A program made the position numbers and the translations under genes. 64,000 nt of DNA. Origin: an uncultured Eubacteriales bacterium (GTDB lineage: Bacteria > Bacillota > Clostridia > Oscillospirales > Oscillospiraceae). The stretch spans positions 1 to 64,000 of the forward strand of contig ONBX01000002.1 of assembly GCA_900316205.1 (NCBI GenBank). Reading direction: 5' to 3'. Of this stretch, positions 1-7,480 are shown one piece after another. Position 1 is the stretch's first letter, and every line of letters begins with the position of its first letter. The notes below the pieces were generated by a model, which did not search any database, was not told the origin of the DNA, and saw nothing but the letters and a program-made list of their open reading frames with translations.

Positions 1-133
1 TTTTCCACATAAGCCCTTAAATTGAGGCGGTTTTTTCACCTTTTTTATCTTTTTTGAGCCTGGTCCTCACCAGCTGCTTACAAAAGGACTTTTAATCATT
101 GTTTACCTAGAAACTAGAAACGACAATCTTCTT

Positions 134-628
134 TCAACGCTCGAACACATCCGGCACACCGTTTGCATTGTCGTCGGTCCGGTCGATCTCCGGGGGTGGG
201 ATCAGCTCCGGCTCCTGTCCGTGGTCGTGCTCGTGACCGGGACCGTCGTGGGGCCGGGCGTTCACGTTCTCGCTGGTGTAGACCCGGTTGCGCAGGCGGC
301 TCTCGTCCACCAGCCTGGAGAGCATATCCTTGACCTCTTTGGGGTGCTTGATGTTGCGGATCTCAAAGCACTGCTGGGTAACATCCGAGCTGTCACAGTG
401 GATGGTGCCCATGCCGAACAGCCTCTGCCAGAAGCTGCGCTTGAGGGTCACGTCTGTGATGCGGTAGAGCCGCACCTCGTCTTCTGTGGTGTTCAGAAAA
501 CCGGTGGAGATATAGAGCCGGTCCTGGTCCATGCGGTACTTGGTGAAGGTCCAGGGCAGACCCAGAAAATTCCGCTTCCGCTCCTGCCAGAGATATTCTT
601 TCTTGGGGACTTTGTTCTTCTTCGCCAT
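134..628 (-). CDS. Small PH-domain (YdbS/DUF304-like) protein
   Basis: A 164-residue protein of unknown role. Residues about 10-110 resemble the bacterial PH (YdbS-like) fold: a tryptophan-rich start, then YRITDVTLKRSFWQRLFGMG followed by a beta-rich stretch ending in IKHPKEVKDML. That pattern (arginine, ITDV, aromatic, GxGTI, then an amphipathic helix) is typical of bacterial PH-like domains. There is no signal peptide or membrane segment, so it is probably cytoplasmic or membrane-associated. The C-terminal 50 residues are a His/Pro/Asp-rich tail that looks disordered and might bind metal. I chose the ATG at 628 because an AAAGGAGG site precedes it; an in-frame start further upstream lacks one. 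The gene stands alone, and a structured repeat lies directly upstream. The fold call is by pattern only. Confidence 0.7.
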   Translation of the reverse strand: MAKKNKVPKKEYLWQERKRNFLGLPWTFTKYRMDQDRLYISTGFLNTTEDEVRLYRITDVTLKRSFWQRLFGMGTIHCDSSDVTQQCFEIRNIKHPKEVKDMLSRLVDESRLRNRVYTSENVNARPHDGPGHEHDHGQEPELIPPPEIDRTDDNANGVPDVFER

Positions 629-650
629 GGGAACCCCTCCTTTCCTGGAC

Positions 651-800
651 AATTGCGGAACTTGTTTCGCAATTGAGAACTCGCGCTCATCGCAGCGGCT
701 TTATGCCGCTTTGGTCGGCGCGAGGCCTCGCTCAGCTCGGCTCAGGGAGTTTTTGAGAAAGCAAAGCTCTCTCAAAAACATATTGGAATCCCTTCGGGGC
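651..800 (+). repeat. Structured dispersed element, copy A
   Basis: First of four related elements in the window. It has a 5-prime hairpin (651-657 with 668-674), an outer helix CTCGCGC/GCGCGAG (680-686 with 718-724) enclosing an inner hairpin AGCGGC/GCCGCT (694-699 with 705-710), a conserved single-stranded TTGGTCG before the closing strand, a conserved stretch at about 725-739, and a 3-prime hairpin TTTTTGAGA/TCTCAAAAA (740-748 with 760-768). It shares a CCCTTCGGGG tail with copy C. It sits upstream of, and antisense to, the PH-domain gene. Confidence 0.7.
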
Positions 801-961
801 ATTGATCCAACCCTGCCGGCGACGTCCGCATTGTTCTGTGTTCTATGACGCTTTAGTGTAAGAATAGTTCCAGTAGTAGTTTAGCATCAAAGGTTTACAC
901 CTGCAAGGGGAAAAATCGCTGTTCCGGGACATGTTTTCACGCGATGCGCCCGGCCTTGCCG

Positions 962-1200
962 CCCTCTCCCGGGGAGATGGTACCGAGGCCCTTTGGGCGG
1001 GAAACCGGGCGGACGAGCAATGCTCGTCCCTACGATGGCGGCGGAGCGATCAGGGGATCGCTCCCTGAGCGGGAGTAGCCGTCCGGGTTTCAGATGTGTA
1101 GGGGCGCATCACGATGCGCCCGTCCTTGCCGCCCCCTCCGGGGGAGGTGGCAGCGGGCTGCCCGCAGCCCGCTACCGGAAGGGGGAATACTGCAGCCAGG
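962..1200. repeat. Cluster of palindromic intergenic repeats
   Basis: Several short inverted repeats are packed into this gap: about 1011-1034 (GGACGAGCAATGCTCGTCC), 1044-1070 (GGAGCGATC..GATCGCTCC), 1098-1124 (GGGGCGCATC..GATGCGCCC) and 1151-1179 (GCGGGCTGC..GCAGCCCGC). The stems differ but keep a flanking GTAGGGG or CCCTAC. The same style of unit recurs in most long intergenic gaps of the window. No coding signal is visible between 629 and 1244 apart from these repeats and structured element A. Confidence 0.75.
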
Positions 1201-1210
1201 CCGCGTAAAT

Positions 1211-1240
1211 ACACCCCGAGGACTTCCATCCTCGGGGTGT
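1211..1240 (-). terminator. Hairpin downstream of the 1245-1691 gene
   Basis: A perfect 12-bp stem (ACACCCCGAGGA with TCCTCGGGGTGT, six-base loop) lies four bases beyond the stop of the minus-strand gene ending at 1245. The run of T after the stem on the minus strand is weak, so this may be a moderate terminator or an mRNA-stabilising hairpin. Confidence 0.55.
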
Positions 1241-1244
1241 TCCG

Positions 1245-1691
1245 CTAAGGATTCAACTGTGCCGAATCAGAAGGGAAAGGAACTGCTCCGGCGCCTTCCT
1301 CCAACACAGCTTGGATTTGCTTAAACAAGCGAGGGGCGATAAGAAGCTCTGATCGTTTTACTGCAGTGATGATTTGATGGACGTTGGGAGATTTGGAAAG
1401 GCACTGAAAACTCTTTATGATTTCCGACTCATCTATTCTCACGTTAGCGAGATTGCTAACGAGCCATATGTCTTCGCCAGTTTGTATTTTTTTCAACAGA
1501 GAATCCAGAATGATTCTACTCCATTCCTGCTCAAGCGAATCGGGGATGGAATACTTCAAATATGCCTCATACTCGCCGTTTCTTTTCATGTTTCCGTAGT
1601 TGGCATAGTTTGAAAAATAAAGCTTTTTTGCCATCGTTATATCTGCTGATAGATCGAAATTCTGGGGTTTATCTGAGAATATGTTCCTCAT
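1245..1691 (-). CDS. Hypothetical protein, helical, AT-richer than flanks
   Basis: A 148-residue protein I do not recognise. It is largely helical by composition, has no signal peptide or membrane helix, and includes a central stretch with two tryptophans (EQEWSRIILDSLLKK and EDIWLVSNLANVRIDESEI). The start is taken at 1691, where an AAAGGAAG site sits about seven bases upstream; an in-frame start 45 bases earlier has no clear site. Base composition is more AT-rich than the surrounding repeats. It is the last gene of a minus-strand run with the propeller-like gene at 1761-2420 and two lipoprotein genes. Small soluble proteins beside propeller-like proteins are sometimes toxin-immunity partners, but nothing here proves that. 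Confidence 0.6.
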   Translation of the reverse strand: MRNIFSDKPQNFDLSADITMAKKLYFSNYANYGNMKRNGEYEAYLKYSIPDSLEQEWSRIILDSLLKKIQTGEDIWLVSNLANVRIDESEIIKSFQCLSKSPNVHQIITAVKRSELLIAPRLFKQIQAVLEEGAGAVPFPSDSAQLNP

Positions 1692-1760
1692 ACGGTCGCT
1701 TCCTTTTCGATTGTTAGCTGGGAAAAAAGACAGCATCTGGGGACAGTGGACGCCCCATTT

Positions 1761-2420
1761 CTAAAAACCTCCCAGGGACCTTTCAAACAATTGCTTCTCC
1801 CGGTATTTGTTCCCCGCGGTATCATACTCTTCAATTCCGCTGATCATTACGGACCCGTTTTTTTTCCACGCGTTCTGAATCACAAGACCGATACATCCGT
1901 TTGGATTAAAAACCTGCGCACCATATTTGTGTACGATTTGCATCAGATCCGTATCGACGACACATAGTTTCCCGTATTTGCTTTCTATCAGGATATGCTT
2001 GTCATCCAGCCGCCAGCAGGATTCAAACGCACTGCCGGAGAGCCTGCCCAGCAAAGTACCGGCAGTGCTGTCGATTTTGCAGAGCGAATCGCCAAACCTC
2101 ATTGCCACCAGATAATTCGAGAAAGCGAACAATTCACGGATTTTTGTACATCTGTAATGCCATATGATTTTCCCGGAAGCAGTATCCAGCGCATAGACGC
2201 CCTTTTCCCAACTCCCGGTAAATACTGTCTTTCCGTCACGTGGGAAGCTAAGACCATAGTAGGCAACATGATAGGCTTCCCAATCATGCAGGAAAGAACT
2301 GCTCGTTCCATCGCGAAAGAGAATCGTGCACTGACCGCTGTCATACAACACTTCCACCCTGCGAATGGCCTCTATTTCCGGGTACAGGATGCATTTATCA
2401 CAAAGTCTCTCAATCCTCAT
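1761..2420 (-). CDS. Beta-propeller-like (PQQ/WD-type blades) protein
   Basis: A 219-residue protein with repeated blade-like units of about 40 residues, such as VYALDTASGKIIWHYR and LCKIDSTAGTLLGRLSG. These have the D-x-x-(S/T)-G-x-x-x-W pattern of PQQ-type propeller blades. With only about four blades it is shorter than a full propeller, so it may be a half-propeller or may dimerise. There is no signal peptide, which argues for a cytoplasmic role. It starts at 2420 with an AGGAAG site and lies 12 bases after the lipoprotein gene ending at 2433. It is a distant paralogue of the protein at 11673-12299: same length class, same GVYALDTASGK-like / MICYDLRTGEELW unit, same order of strands. Function is unknown. 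Confidence 0.6.
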   Translation of the reverse strand: MRIERLCDKCILYPEIEAIRRVEVLYDSGQCTILFRDGTSSSFLHDWEAYHVAYYGLSFPRDGKTVFTGSWEKGVYALDTASGKIIWHYRCTKIRELFAFSNYLVAMRFGDSLCKIDSTAGTLLGRLSGSAFESCWRLDDKHILIESKYGKLCVVDTDLMQIVHKYGAQVFNPNGCIGLVIQNAWKKNGSVMISGIEEYDTAGNKYREKQLFERSLGGF

Positions 2421-2432
2421 CTATTTCGCTTC

Positions 2433-2930
2433 CTATTCACCCAGGTATATGCTCACTACCTGAGCATCGTCCGCACGAATCGCGAAATTGACGCTTGCAC
2501 TGGTGGAATCTGGACCTAAGTCCTCCCAACAGGAGATGATCCAGATCTCCGGATCGGCCTGATAGCTGATCTGGTGCGGAGCATAATTGGGAAAAGACCC
2601 ATCCCGCTGAAGCTGCTTCAAAAGAGCATCCCCGAATAAAAGCGCTGACTCCGCATCGGGAACACAGTCCAAGTGCAGGATACAGTCCTCATTTTCCCGC
2701 TCCCATATGTTATAAAAGCTTTCATGAAGGACTTTCACATTGTTCAAGAGTTCCTGCTTTTCTGATTCGCGCAGCTCGTTTTGACCCTCTGTGAATTCGT
2801 CCGCTTCATTTTGGAATGTGCTTGCGGCAGCGTCCTGGCTCATCTCGTATTCAGCCCTGCCGGGCGAAAGTCCGCAAGCGGTGAGAACAAAGGCGCATAA
2901 AAGCGCAAGAAAGATCGGCACGCGTTTCAT
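2433..2930 (-). CDS. Small lipoprotein of unknown function
   Basis: A 165-residue predicted lipoprotein. The first 20 residues are a classic lipoprotein signal (MKRVPIFLALLCAFVLTACG), with lipobox LTAC and Cys about residue 19. After a charged linker comes a compact domain (residues about 55-165) with an NVKVLHESFYNIWEREN helix and a C-terminal beta strand. It should be anchored on the outer face of the cytoplasmic membrane. The start at 2930 is chosen because an AAAGGAGAAG site precedes it and the signal peptide begins there; the longer reading has no signal peptide. It lies between another lipoprotein gene and the propeller-like gene, probably in one transcript. I recognise no family. Confidence 0.65.
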   Translation of the reverse strand: MKRVPIFLALLCAFVLTACGLSPGRAEYEMSQDAAASTFQNEADEFTEGQNELRESEKQELLNNVKVLHESFYNIWERENEDCILHLDCVPDAESALLFGDALLKQLQRDGSFPNYAPHQISYQADPEIWIISCWEDLGPDSTSASVNFAIRADDAQVVSIYLGE

Positions 2931-3015
2931 CTCTTCTCCTTTTCTGCGGCAATGAAATAACTCCTTTGGATGTGTGGACAGGGGAACGGACAAGAACTCC
3001 GCCCGCTTCTTCACG

Positions 3016-4329
3016 CTAACGCGGTATAAAGATTTTTTCTTGCCTTACAGTGCTGTAAATGTCATAGCCCGCCGGATCAAATCGCTCTACAAAGGGAATA
3101 TGGAATTGCAGTCCCGGCATACGCCCAAAAGAAATCGTTATCAGATGGGGCTCAAAAGATCCGTCCAGTTCAAATATGGTCGCTTTCTCTGCCTCAGATC
3201 CATCCCTGTATGCATGGACAAGCTTCTGGCAGATCTCATTTTCCTTTTCACCCAGTGTCATTCCATCCAGCAGAAGCGTTTGCTCCTCTTCCGACCAAGA
3301 CCAATCTTTGATGCTGTAAAATCGGATGCTCGATGGTGCTTGCCACGTATCCAGCACGAACAAAAACGAGGTCTCACGATCCGCCTCGAGTCTGCACACG
3401 TATTCGCCCAATTCTGTGACGTACAGCGGAAACAGTTTTGAGAGATCCAGAGAGTAATAGCCGGAAAAGCTCTCCTGCAAGTTCTGCGGCATCGTGGAAG
3501 GATCGATCCCTGCTTCGGCCAGAATATCACAGAGCGCTTTCACCGGCACTTCCGGATCACCGGCGCTGGTCTGCCCGAAAAAAGTGACAGGTGGGATCCA
3601 GTCCCAGAGTTCTGCATAGTCTCCCTCCGTCGGAGTTGAATAGACGACGCTTCCATCCTCGTATCGCGTTTTGCAAAATGAGATATGAAACTGCAGCCCA
3701 GTCAGCCCTTTGGGCACAAAGGCAATGTCGTGTATATGCTCCTGGCCTTCGGTCGGGCTCCTTTCTTTCCAAAGATAGTCGTCAAAAGCCTCCGCTAAGG
3801 AATGACACAACGTGATTTCTTCTTCATTCGGGATTGCCCCATCAAGAAGGATCTCATGCTCAGAATCTGTCAATATCCAACCTGGTTTCTTGAACAATTG
3901 CACGGATGTTGGATCTGCCCGGTCCAGCGCGAAAAGAAAGAGCGGCTCAGAATCCTCGGTCAGACGGCAAAGAACGGCGCCCTCTTTTGTTTGACCTATC
4001 GGGGAAAGTGCGGAAAGATCCAGCGAATAATATCCCACATGGCGCTTGTCCAGGGCTATCGCTTCCAGATCCGCACCAAAGCCTGCACCTTTTAGCGCCT
4101 CCTGTATCGTCAGAACGGGGAGACCCTCGGGGACAGGAGGCAGCTGCCCATAAAAAGTCACGTCAGCTTTTTCGGAAGGGCTTTCCAGGCCAAGTTGTTG
4201 CTCTTCCCGCAGAGCGGTACCGGTGCCGAGGCTGTCGGCTTCCTGGAATTGTCCTCCGCATCCGGCCAGGATTGCGCAGCAGAACAGGCAACAGATAGAG
4301 ACTGCAAGGAGTCTGATCTTGTTTTTCAT
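3016..4329 (-). CDS. Lipoprotein with a tandemly duplicated domain
   Basis: A 437-residue lipoprotein with signal MKNKIRLLAVSICCLFCCAI and lipobox LAGC (Cys about residue 24). The mature part is two copies of one domain of about 190 residues. Each copy starts VTF(Y/F)GQ, then has GYYSLDLSxLxP, then (V/L)CRLxxDxExxFLFxLD, then a short LLDG, and ends GLQFHI(S/P)F. The copies differ at many positions, so the duplication is old. The start at 4329 is supported by a GGGAGAG site. The protein should sit on the outer membrane face. The next gene, 85 bases downstream, is also a lipoprotein, suggesting a small cell-surface operon. No named family came to mind; a binding or inhibitor role is conceivable but unproven. 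Confidence 0.65.
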   Translation of the reverse strand: MKNKIRLLAVSICCLFCCAILAGCGGQFQEADSLGTGTALREEQQLGLESPSEKADVTFYGQLPPVPEGLPVLTIQEALKGAGFGADLEAIALDKRHVGYYSLDLSALSPIGQTKEGAVLCRLTEDSEPLFLFALDRADPTSVQLFKKPGWILTDSEHEILLDGAIPNEEEITLCHSLAEAFDDYLWKERSPTEGQEHIHDIAFVPKGLTGLQFHISFCKTRYEDGSVVYSTPTEGDYAELWDWIPPVTFFGQTSAGDPEVPVKALCDILAEAGIDPSTMPQNLQESFSGYYSLDLSKLFPLYVTELGEYVCRLEADRETSFLFVLDTWQAPSSIRFYSIKDWSWSEEEQTLLLDGMTLGEKENEICQKLVHAYRDGSEAEKATIFELDGSFEPHLITISFGRMPGLQFHIPFVERFDPAGYDIYSTVRQEKIFIPR

Positions 4330-4559
4330 TTTTCTCTCCCTAAGAAAACACGGCAAACCATGAGAGACGGGAACAGCTCATGTGTGTGATCAGTACGCAT
4401 GGACTCTTCTCAGGCAGTATGCGCCTCGCGAAATGAGCGTTCCAAGTCCCGCTTCTTCTCCTATAACGATATAACGTTCAAACCCCGCAAAAGGTTTCAT
4501 CAGAAGCCGATTATTTCACATTCAGCTTATCACCACATAGATGCATGGTCAAGTCTCTC

Positions 4560-4835
4560 TGTCCCGTCTATGTGTACGGGCGCAGCACGATGCGCCCGGC
4601 TTTGTGCCGGGGATCGCCTTGCCCCGGGGGGGCGGGATCCTTCGACTCCGGTTTCACCTCCGCGAAGCCATGACAGTGCGGGGACAGGGGGGAGGCGACT
4701 CCCTCAGCCCCAGTGTGCGCACTGAGGCAGCTCCCTCGGGGAGGGAGCCAACGGGGGACGGGGCGGAGCGATTAGGGGATCGCTCCCTACGCGAGAGAAG
4801 CCGTCCGGGCATCGAGCGCGCAGAGATCACAGCGC
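4560..4835. repeat. Cluster of palindromic intergenic repeats
   Basis: Inverted units include 4575-4596 (GGGCGCAGCACGATGCGCCC), 4706-4725 (CCCAGTGTGCGCACTGAGG, also seen near 10623, 57200 and 59452) and 4762-4790 (GGAGCGATTAGGGGATCGCTCC, nearly identical to 1044-1070). The gap 4330-4886 otherwise shows no coding signal; 4340-4550 is AT-richer and may hold the promoter of the 4329 gene, but I could not settle on one. Confidence 0.7.
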
Positions 4836-4844
4836 GCGAAAAAA

Positions 4845-4864
4845 CTCCCTGCCGAAGCAGGGAG
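4845..4864 (-). terminator. Rho-independent terminator after the 4887-5708 gene
   Basis: The stem CTCCCTGC/GCAGGGAG with loop CGAA is flanked by A-runs on the left and T-runs on the right, so it can act in both directions. On the minus strand it follows the lipoprotein gene ending at 4887 and is followed by six T residues. Confidence 0.8.
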
Positions 4865-4886
4865 CTTTTTGCAAATGTGAATCGAA

Positions 4887-5708
4887 TCAGTTGGCCTTCA
4901 CGCCGATGCCGGTGATGTGGGGCTGGGGTCCCTCGTACCAGTACAGGAAGCCCTCGATGTCTACCTTGTCACCGACCTGCAGGGCCTTGACAGCCTCGTA
5001 CACGTCGCTGCCGGGGGCGGTCAGGTATCTGCGCACCACGAAGGTGTACACAGCGCCGTCCAGCTCCACGTCAAAGTACAGGTCGCTGCCGTCTTCGCCG
5101 GAGTTGTCCCAGTTGTAGAAGAAGGCCTTGCCATCGCCCTTGTCGGCAATGACGCCGTCCTTGACGGAGAAGCGCTGGTTCATGTACTGGGCCAGATCCT
5201 CGCTGCCCATAAGAGCGCTCAGATCCACGGGCTCGGCCAGCCAGCTGTCGCCTTCCACGAATTCAAAGGTGGGATCCATGATCTCCACTTCGCCGGACCA
5301 CTCGCCCTTGAAGCCGCTGACGCGGATCTTGGTGCCGGGAAGGAGCTTGGCGGCGTCTTCCTCGGAGCAGGCCATCTCATAGATGTAGTAGGCGCCGTCG
5401 GGAGACTGGGCATGGACGGAAACCTTGCCGTCCCACCAGGACTCGTGATCCTGCACATAGGTCTCGACCACCACAGCGGCGTCCAGCTCGGCGGCGGCGA
5501 ACTCCTCATAGCTCATCACAGCGGGAGCCTCTTCGGCGGGGGCGGCTTCCTCGGCGGGAGCGGCTTCCTCAGCGGGGGTCTCTTCTACTACGACTTCTTC
5601 CGCAGGGGCAGCCTCTTCGGTCTTGGACTCGGCAGGCTTGGTCTCGCCGCAGGCGCAGAGAGCAAAGACCATGCAGAGAGCCAGAAGCAGAGCAACGATC
5701 TTTTTCAT
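4887..5708 (-). CDS. Lipoprotein with two OB-fold-like domains
   Basis: A 273-residue lipoprotein. The signal (MKKIVALLLALCMVFALCAC) gives a lipidated Cys near residue 20. Next is a low-complexity tether of about 45 residues built from AAPAEE repeats. Two small beta-rich domains follow (about 75-150 and 170-273), each ending in a G(T/D)K(I/V)xx(V/I)xGF strand pair reminiscent of OB folds. The protein should be surface-anchored. The signal and tether closely resemble those of the sugar-binding protein at 40612-42015, although the mature domains are unrelated. It has its own promoter (5768-5795) and terminator, so it is probably monocistronic. It sits directly downstream of an ABC transporter operon; a link is possible but unproven. 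Confidence 0.65.
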   Translation of the reverse strand: MKKIVALLLALCMVFALCACGETKPAESKTEEAAPAEEVVVEETPAEEAAPAEEAAPAEEAPAVMSYEEFAAAELDAAVVVETYVQDHESWWDGKVSVHAQSPDGAYYIYEMACSEEDAAKLLPGTKIRVSGFKGEWSGEVEIMDPTFEFVEGDSWLAEPVDLSALMGSEDLAQYMNQRFSVKDGVIADKGDGKAFFYNWDNSGEDGSDLYFDVELDGAVYTFVVRRYLTAPGSDVYEAVKALQVGDKVDIEGFLYWYEGPQPHITGIGVKAN

Positions 5709-5767
5709 TCTTTTTCTCCTTGTTTCAGATAAACTTCCCGAAAGCCGAATCTCTCGGGAGCAGCTAT

Positions 5768-5795
5768 ATTATATCGTATCCGTTCCGGAAATCAA
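5768..5795 (-). promoter_or_regulatory. Promoter of the 4887-5708 lipoprotein gene
   Basis: On the minus strand, TTGATT (5790-5795) is separated by 16 bases from a perfect TATAAT (5768-5773). The -35 box overlaps the stop codon of the upstream binding-protein gene (ends 5792), so the promoter is tucked into the end of the ABC operon. The leader also holds a short CTCCCGA/TCGGGA hairpin (about 5739-5760). Confidence 0.7.
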
Positions 5796-7480
5796 GTGAT
5801 CTTTTTGTGTCGTTCCCGTCTTCTTTTTAACGCGCTGTAACCGTAGACCAGGCCGATCAGCACCCACACCGCGGCCAGAGTCCCCAGCAGGACCCGGGAG
5901 GCCAGGGGCAGGGGCCCCTGCTCCGCGCCGCCGGAGATCGCAGCGCCGTCCGCCGCGGCGTCCGCCCGTGCGGTCCAGCCGGGGGCGGAGGGATTCAGCT
6001 GATAGAGGGAGCAGGCCTCGCTGCGCAGCTTTTCCAGGGAGGCGTCGTCCACCGGCTGCTTGCGCCGCTCGTTCTTGGTCACGGTCTCAATGAGCAGACC
6101 GGCCGCGTCCCGCACGGAGGTGGAGCCCTGGAACACCGGGGTGGTGAAGGTGTTGGCAGTGTTCGCCATCAGAAGCCGGGCCGCCTCGATCTTGATGCGG
6201 TAGTGCTCCTGATTATCCTCCCCGGAGCGGGCAAGATAGTCCTGATACGCCGGATCCTGCTGGGCCTTCAGTGTCACGGGAACGTAGCCCTCTGTCTCGG
6301 AATAGGCGATCTGGGTGTCATTGGTCAGGAGAAACTGGGTGAAGAGCCAGGAGGCCAGCACTTCCTGGGGATCGTCCTTGTAGAAGAGGCAGACGCTGGG
6401 ACCCTGGGAGATCATCCTGGGGTTCTCCGGGTCATACTGGGGAATGGGCAGCACCGCGGTTTCAAACTCCACCAGCTGCTCCGGCGGGATATCCAGCAGC
6501 GGGGCGTCGGTGCCGATCCAGGTGGCGCCGGCGGTGGAGTCCACCGCGAAGATGCACTGGCCGGCGTTCAGCCAGTTGGCGGGATAGCTGGAGATCTTGA
6601 AGGTGGAGAAGGCGCGGCTCCTGGCGTGCTGGGCGATCTCCAGCAGCAGCTCCTTGGTGGTCTCGTTGAAGATCAAAACCTCGCCGTCTTCGGTGGAGTA
6701 GCCAGCGCCCTTCTGCCGCAGCATCTGGATCATCATGTTGTCCGTGGACTTGTAGATGAAGGGGATCATCTTTTCCTGGCCGTTCACCAGGAAGCGTCCG
6801 GCGCTGTCCTTCTCCAGGGCGGCCTCGCTGACCTGCCACACGAAGTCCCAGGTCAGCATCTCCGGCAGCTCGAAGCCCAGCTTTTCCACAAAGGTCTTGT
6901 TCACATAGCAGGCCTCGGTGGAGCGCATGAAGGGCAGGGCGTAGAGCACGCCGCCGATGTGGCACTCGTCATAGAACTGGGGCACGATCTCCTCCTTGGC
7001 GGGGGAGTCGAACTTCAGCTCGCTCCCGCCCAGACCGTAGTTGGGATCTGCGGCCAGCTCCTCCAGGGAGACCACCACGTTCTTGCCGGTCATGTAGGTC
7101 GCAATGTGGTCGGGATAGGTCACGCAGACATTGGGGGTGGTGCGGGTGGGGATGTTGGTGATCACGTCGTTGTAGATCCGGCCGTAGTCGGTGTAGAGAC
7201 GGAGGTTCACCGTCACATTGGGGTAGAGTGCCTGGAAATCTTCGATGGCCTGCCGGTAAATGGCCACCTGGGTCTTGTTGCTGTCGTTCTTGGCCCAGAA
7301 GTCGATCTCGATCTTTTTGCTCTCGTCAAAATGCTCCGGCACATCGAAGGCATTCTCCGAGGGGGAGACCTCCTCGCTGCCAAGCTCCTCCGGAGATACC
7401 AGAGTCCCGTGGCAGCCCGCAAGAAGCAGGCAGCTCAGCAGCATGGAGAGCAGCAGCAAAACGGAAAGCAGCTTTTTCAT
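5792..7480 (-). CDS. Extracellular solute-binding protein, family 1, with C-terminal membrane anchor
   Basis: A 562-residue binding protein for an ABC importer of the carbohydrate/glycerol-phosphate class. The N-terminus is a lipoprotein signal with lipobox LAGC (Cys about residue 23). The bulk (about 55-490) is a family-1 substrate-binding fold: IDFWAKNDSN opening strand, YPNVTVNL, and ALPFMRSTEACYVNKTFVEK in the hinge. Unusually, the C-terminus carries a second anchor, a hydrophobic helix (about 530-552) followed by the basic tail KRRRERHKK. Most such proteins have only the lipid anchor. The gene overlaps the permease gene by four bases (ATGA at 7477-7480), so it belongs to the same operon. 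The substrate cannot be read from sequence; gene order resembles ugp operons. Confidence 0.85.
   Translation of the reverse strand: MKKLLSVLLLLSMLLSCLLLAGCHGTLVSPEELGSEEVSPSENAFDVPEHFDESKKIEIDFWAKNDSNKTQVAIYRQAIEDFQALYPNVTVNLRLYTDYGRIYNDVITNIPTRTTPNVCVTYPDHIATYMTGKNVVVSLEELAADPNYGLGGSELKFDSPAKEEIVPQFYDECHIGGVLYALPFMRSTEACYVNKTFVEKLGFELPEMLTWDFVWQVSEAALEKDSAGRFLVNGQEKMIPFIYKSTDNMMIQMLRQKGAGYSTEDGEVLIFNETTKELLLEIAQHARSRAFSTFKISSYPANWLNAGQCIFAVDSTAGATWIGTDAPLLDIPPEQLVEFETAVLPIPQYDPENPRMISQGPSVCLFYKDDPQEVLASWLFTQFLLTNDTQIAYSETEGYVPVTLKAQQDPAYQDYLARSGEDNQEHYRIKIEAARLLMANTANTFTTPVFQGSTSVRDAAGLLIETVTKNERRKQPVDDASLEKLRSEACSLYQLNPSAPGWTARADAAADGAAISGGAEQGPLPLASRVLLGTLAAVWVLIGLVYGYSALKRRRERHKKIT

Noticed and set aside
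1..133. AT-rich left edge as an origin or attachment site
   Set aside because: Only T-runs are visible; no DnaA-box cluster, repeat pair or tRNA end supports it.
4463..4478. AACGATATAACGTT as a further LacI operator
   Set aside because: It resembles the 39.3-39.5 kb sites but is near unrelated lipoprotein genes and has a different half-site spacing; one match in AT-rich DNA is weak.
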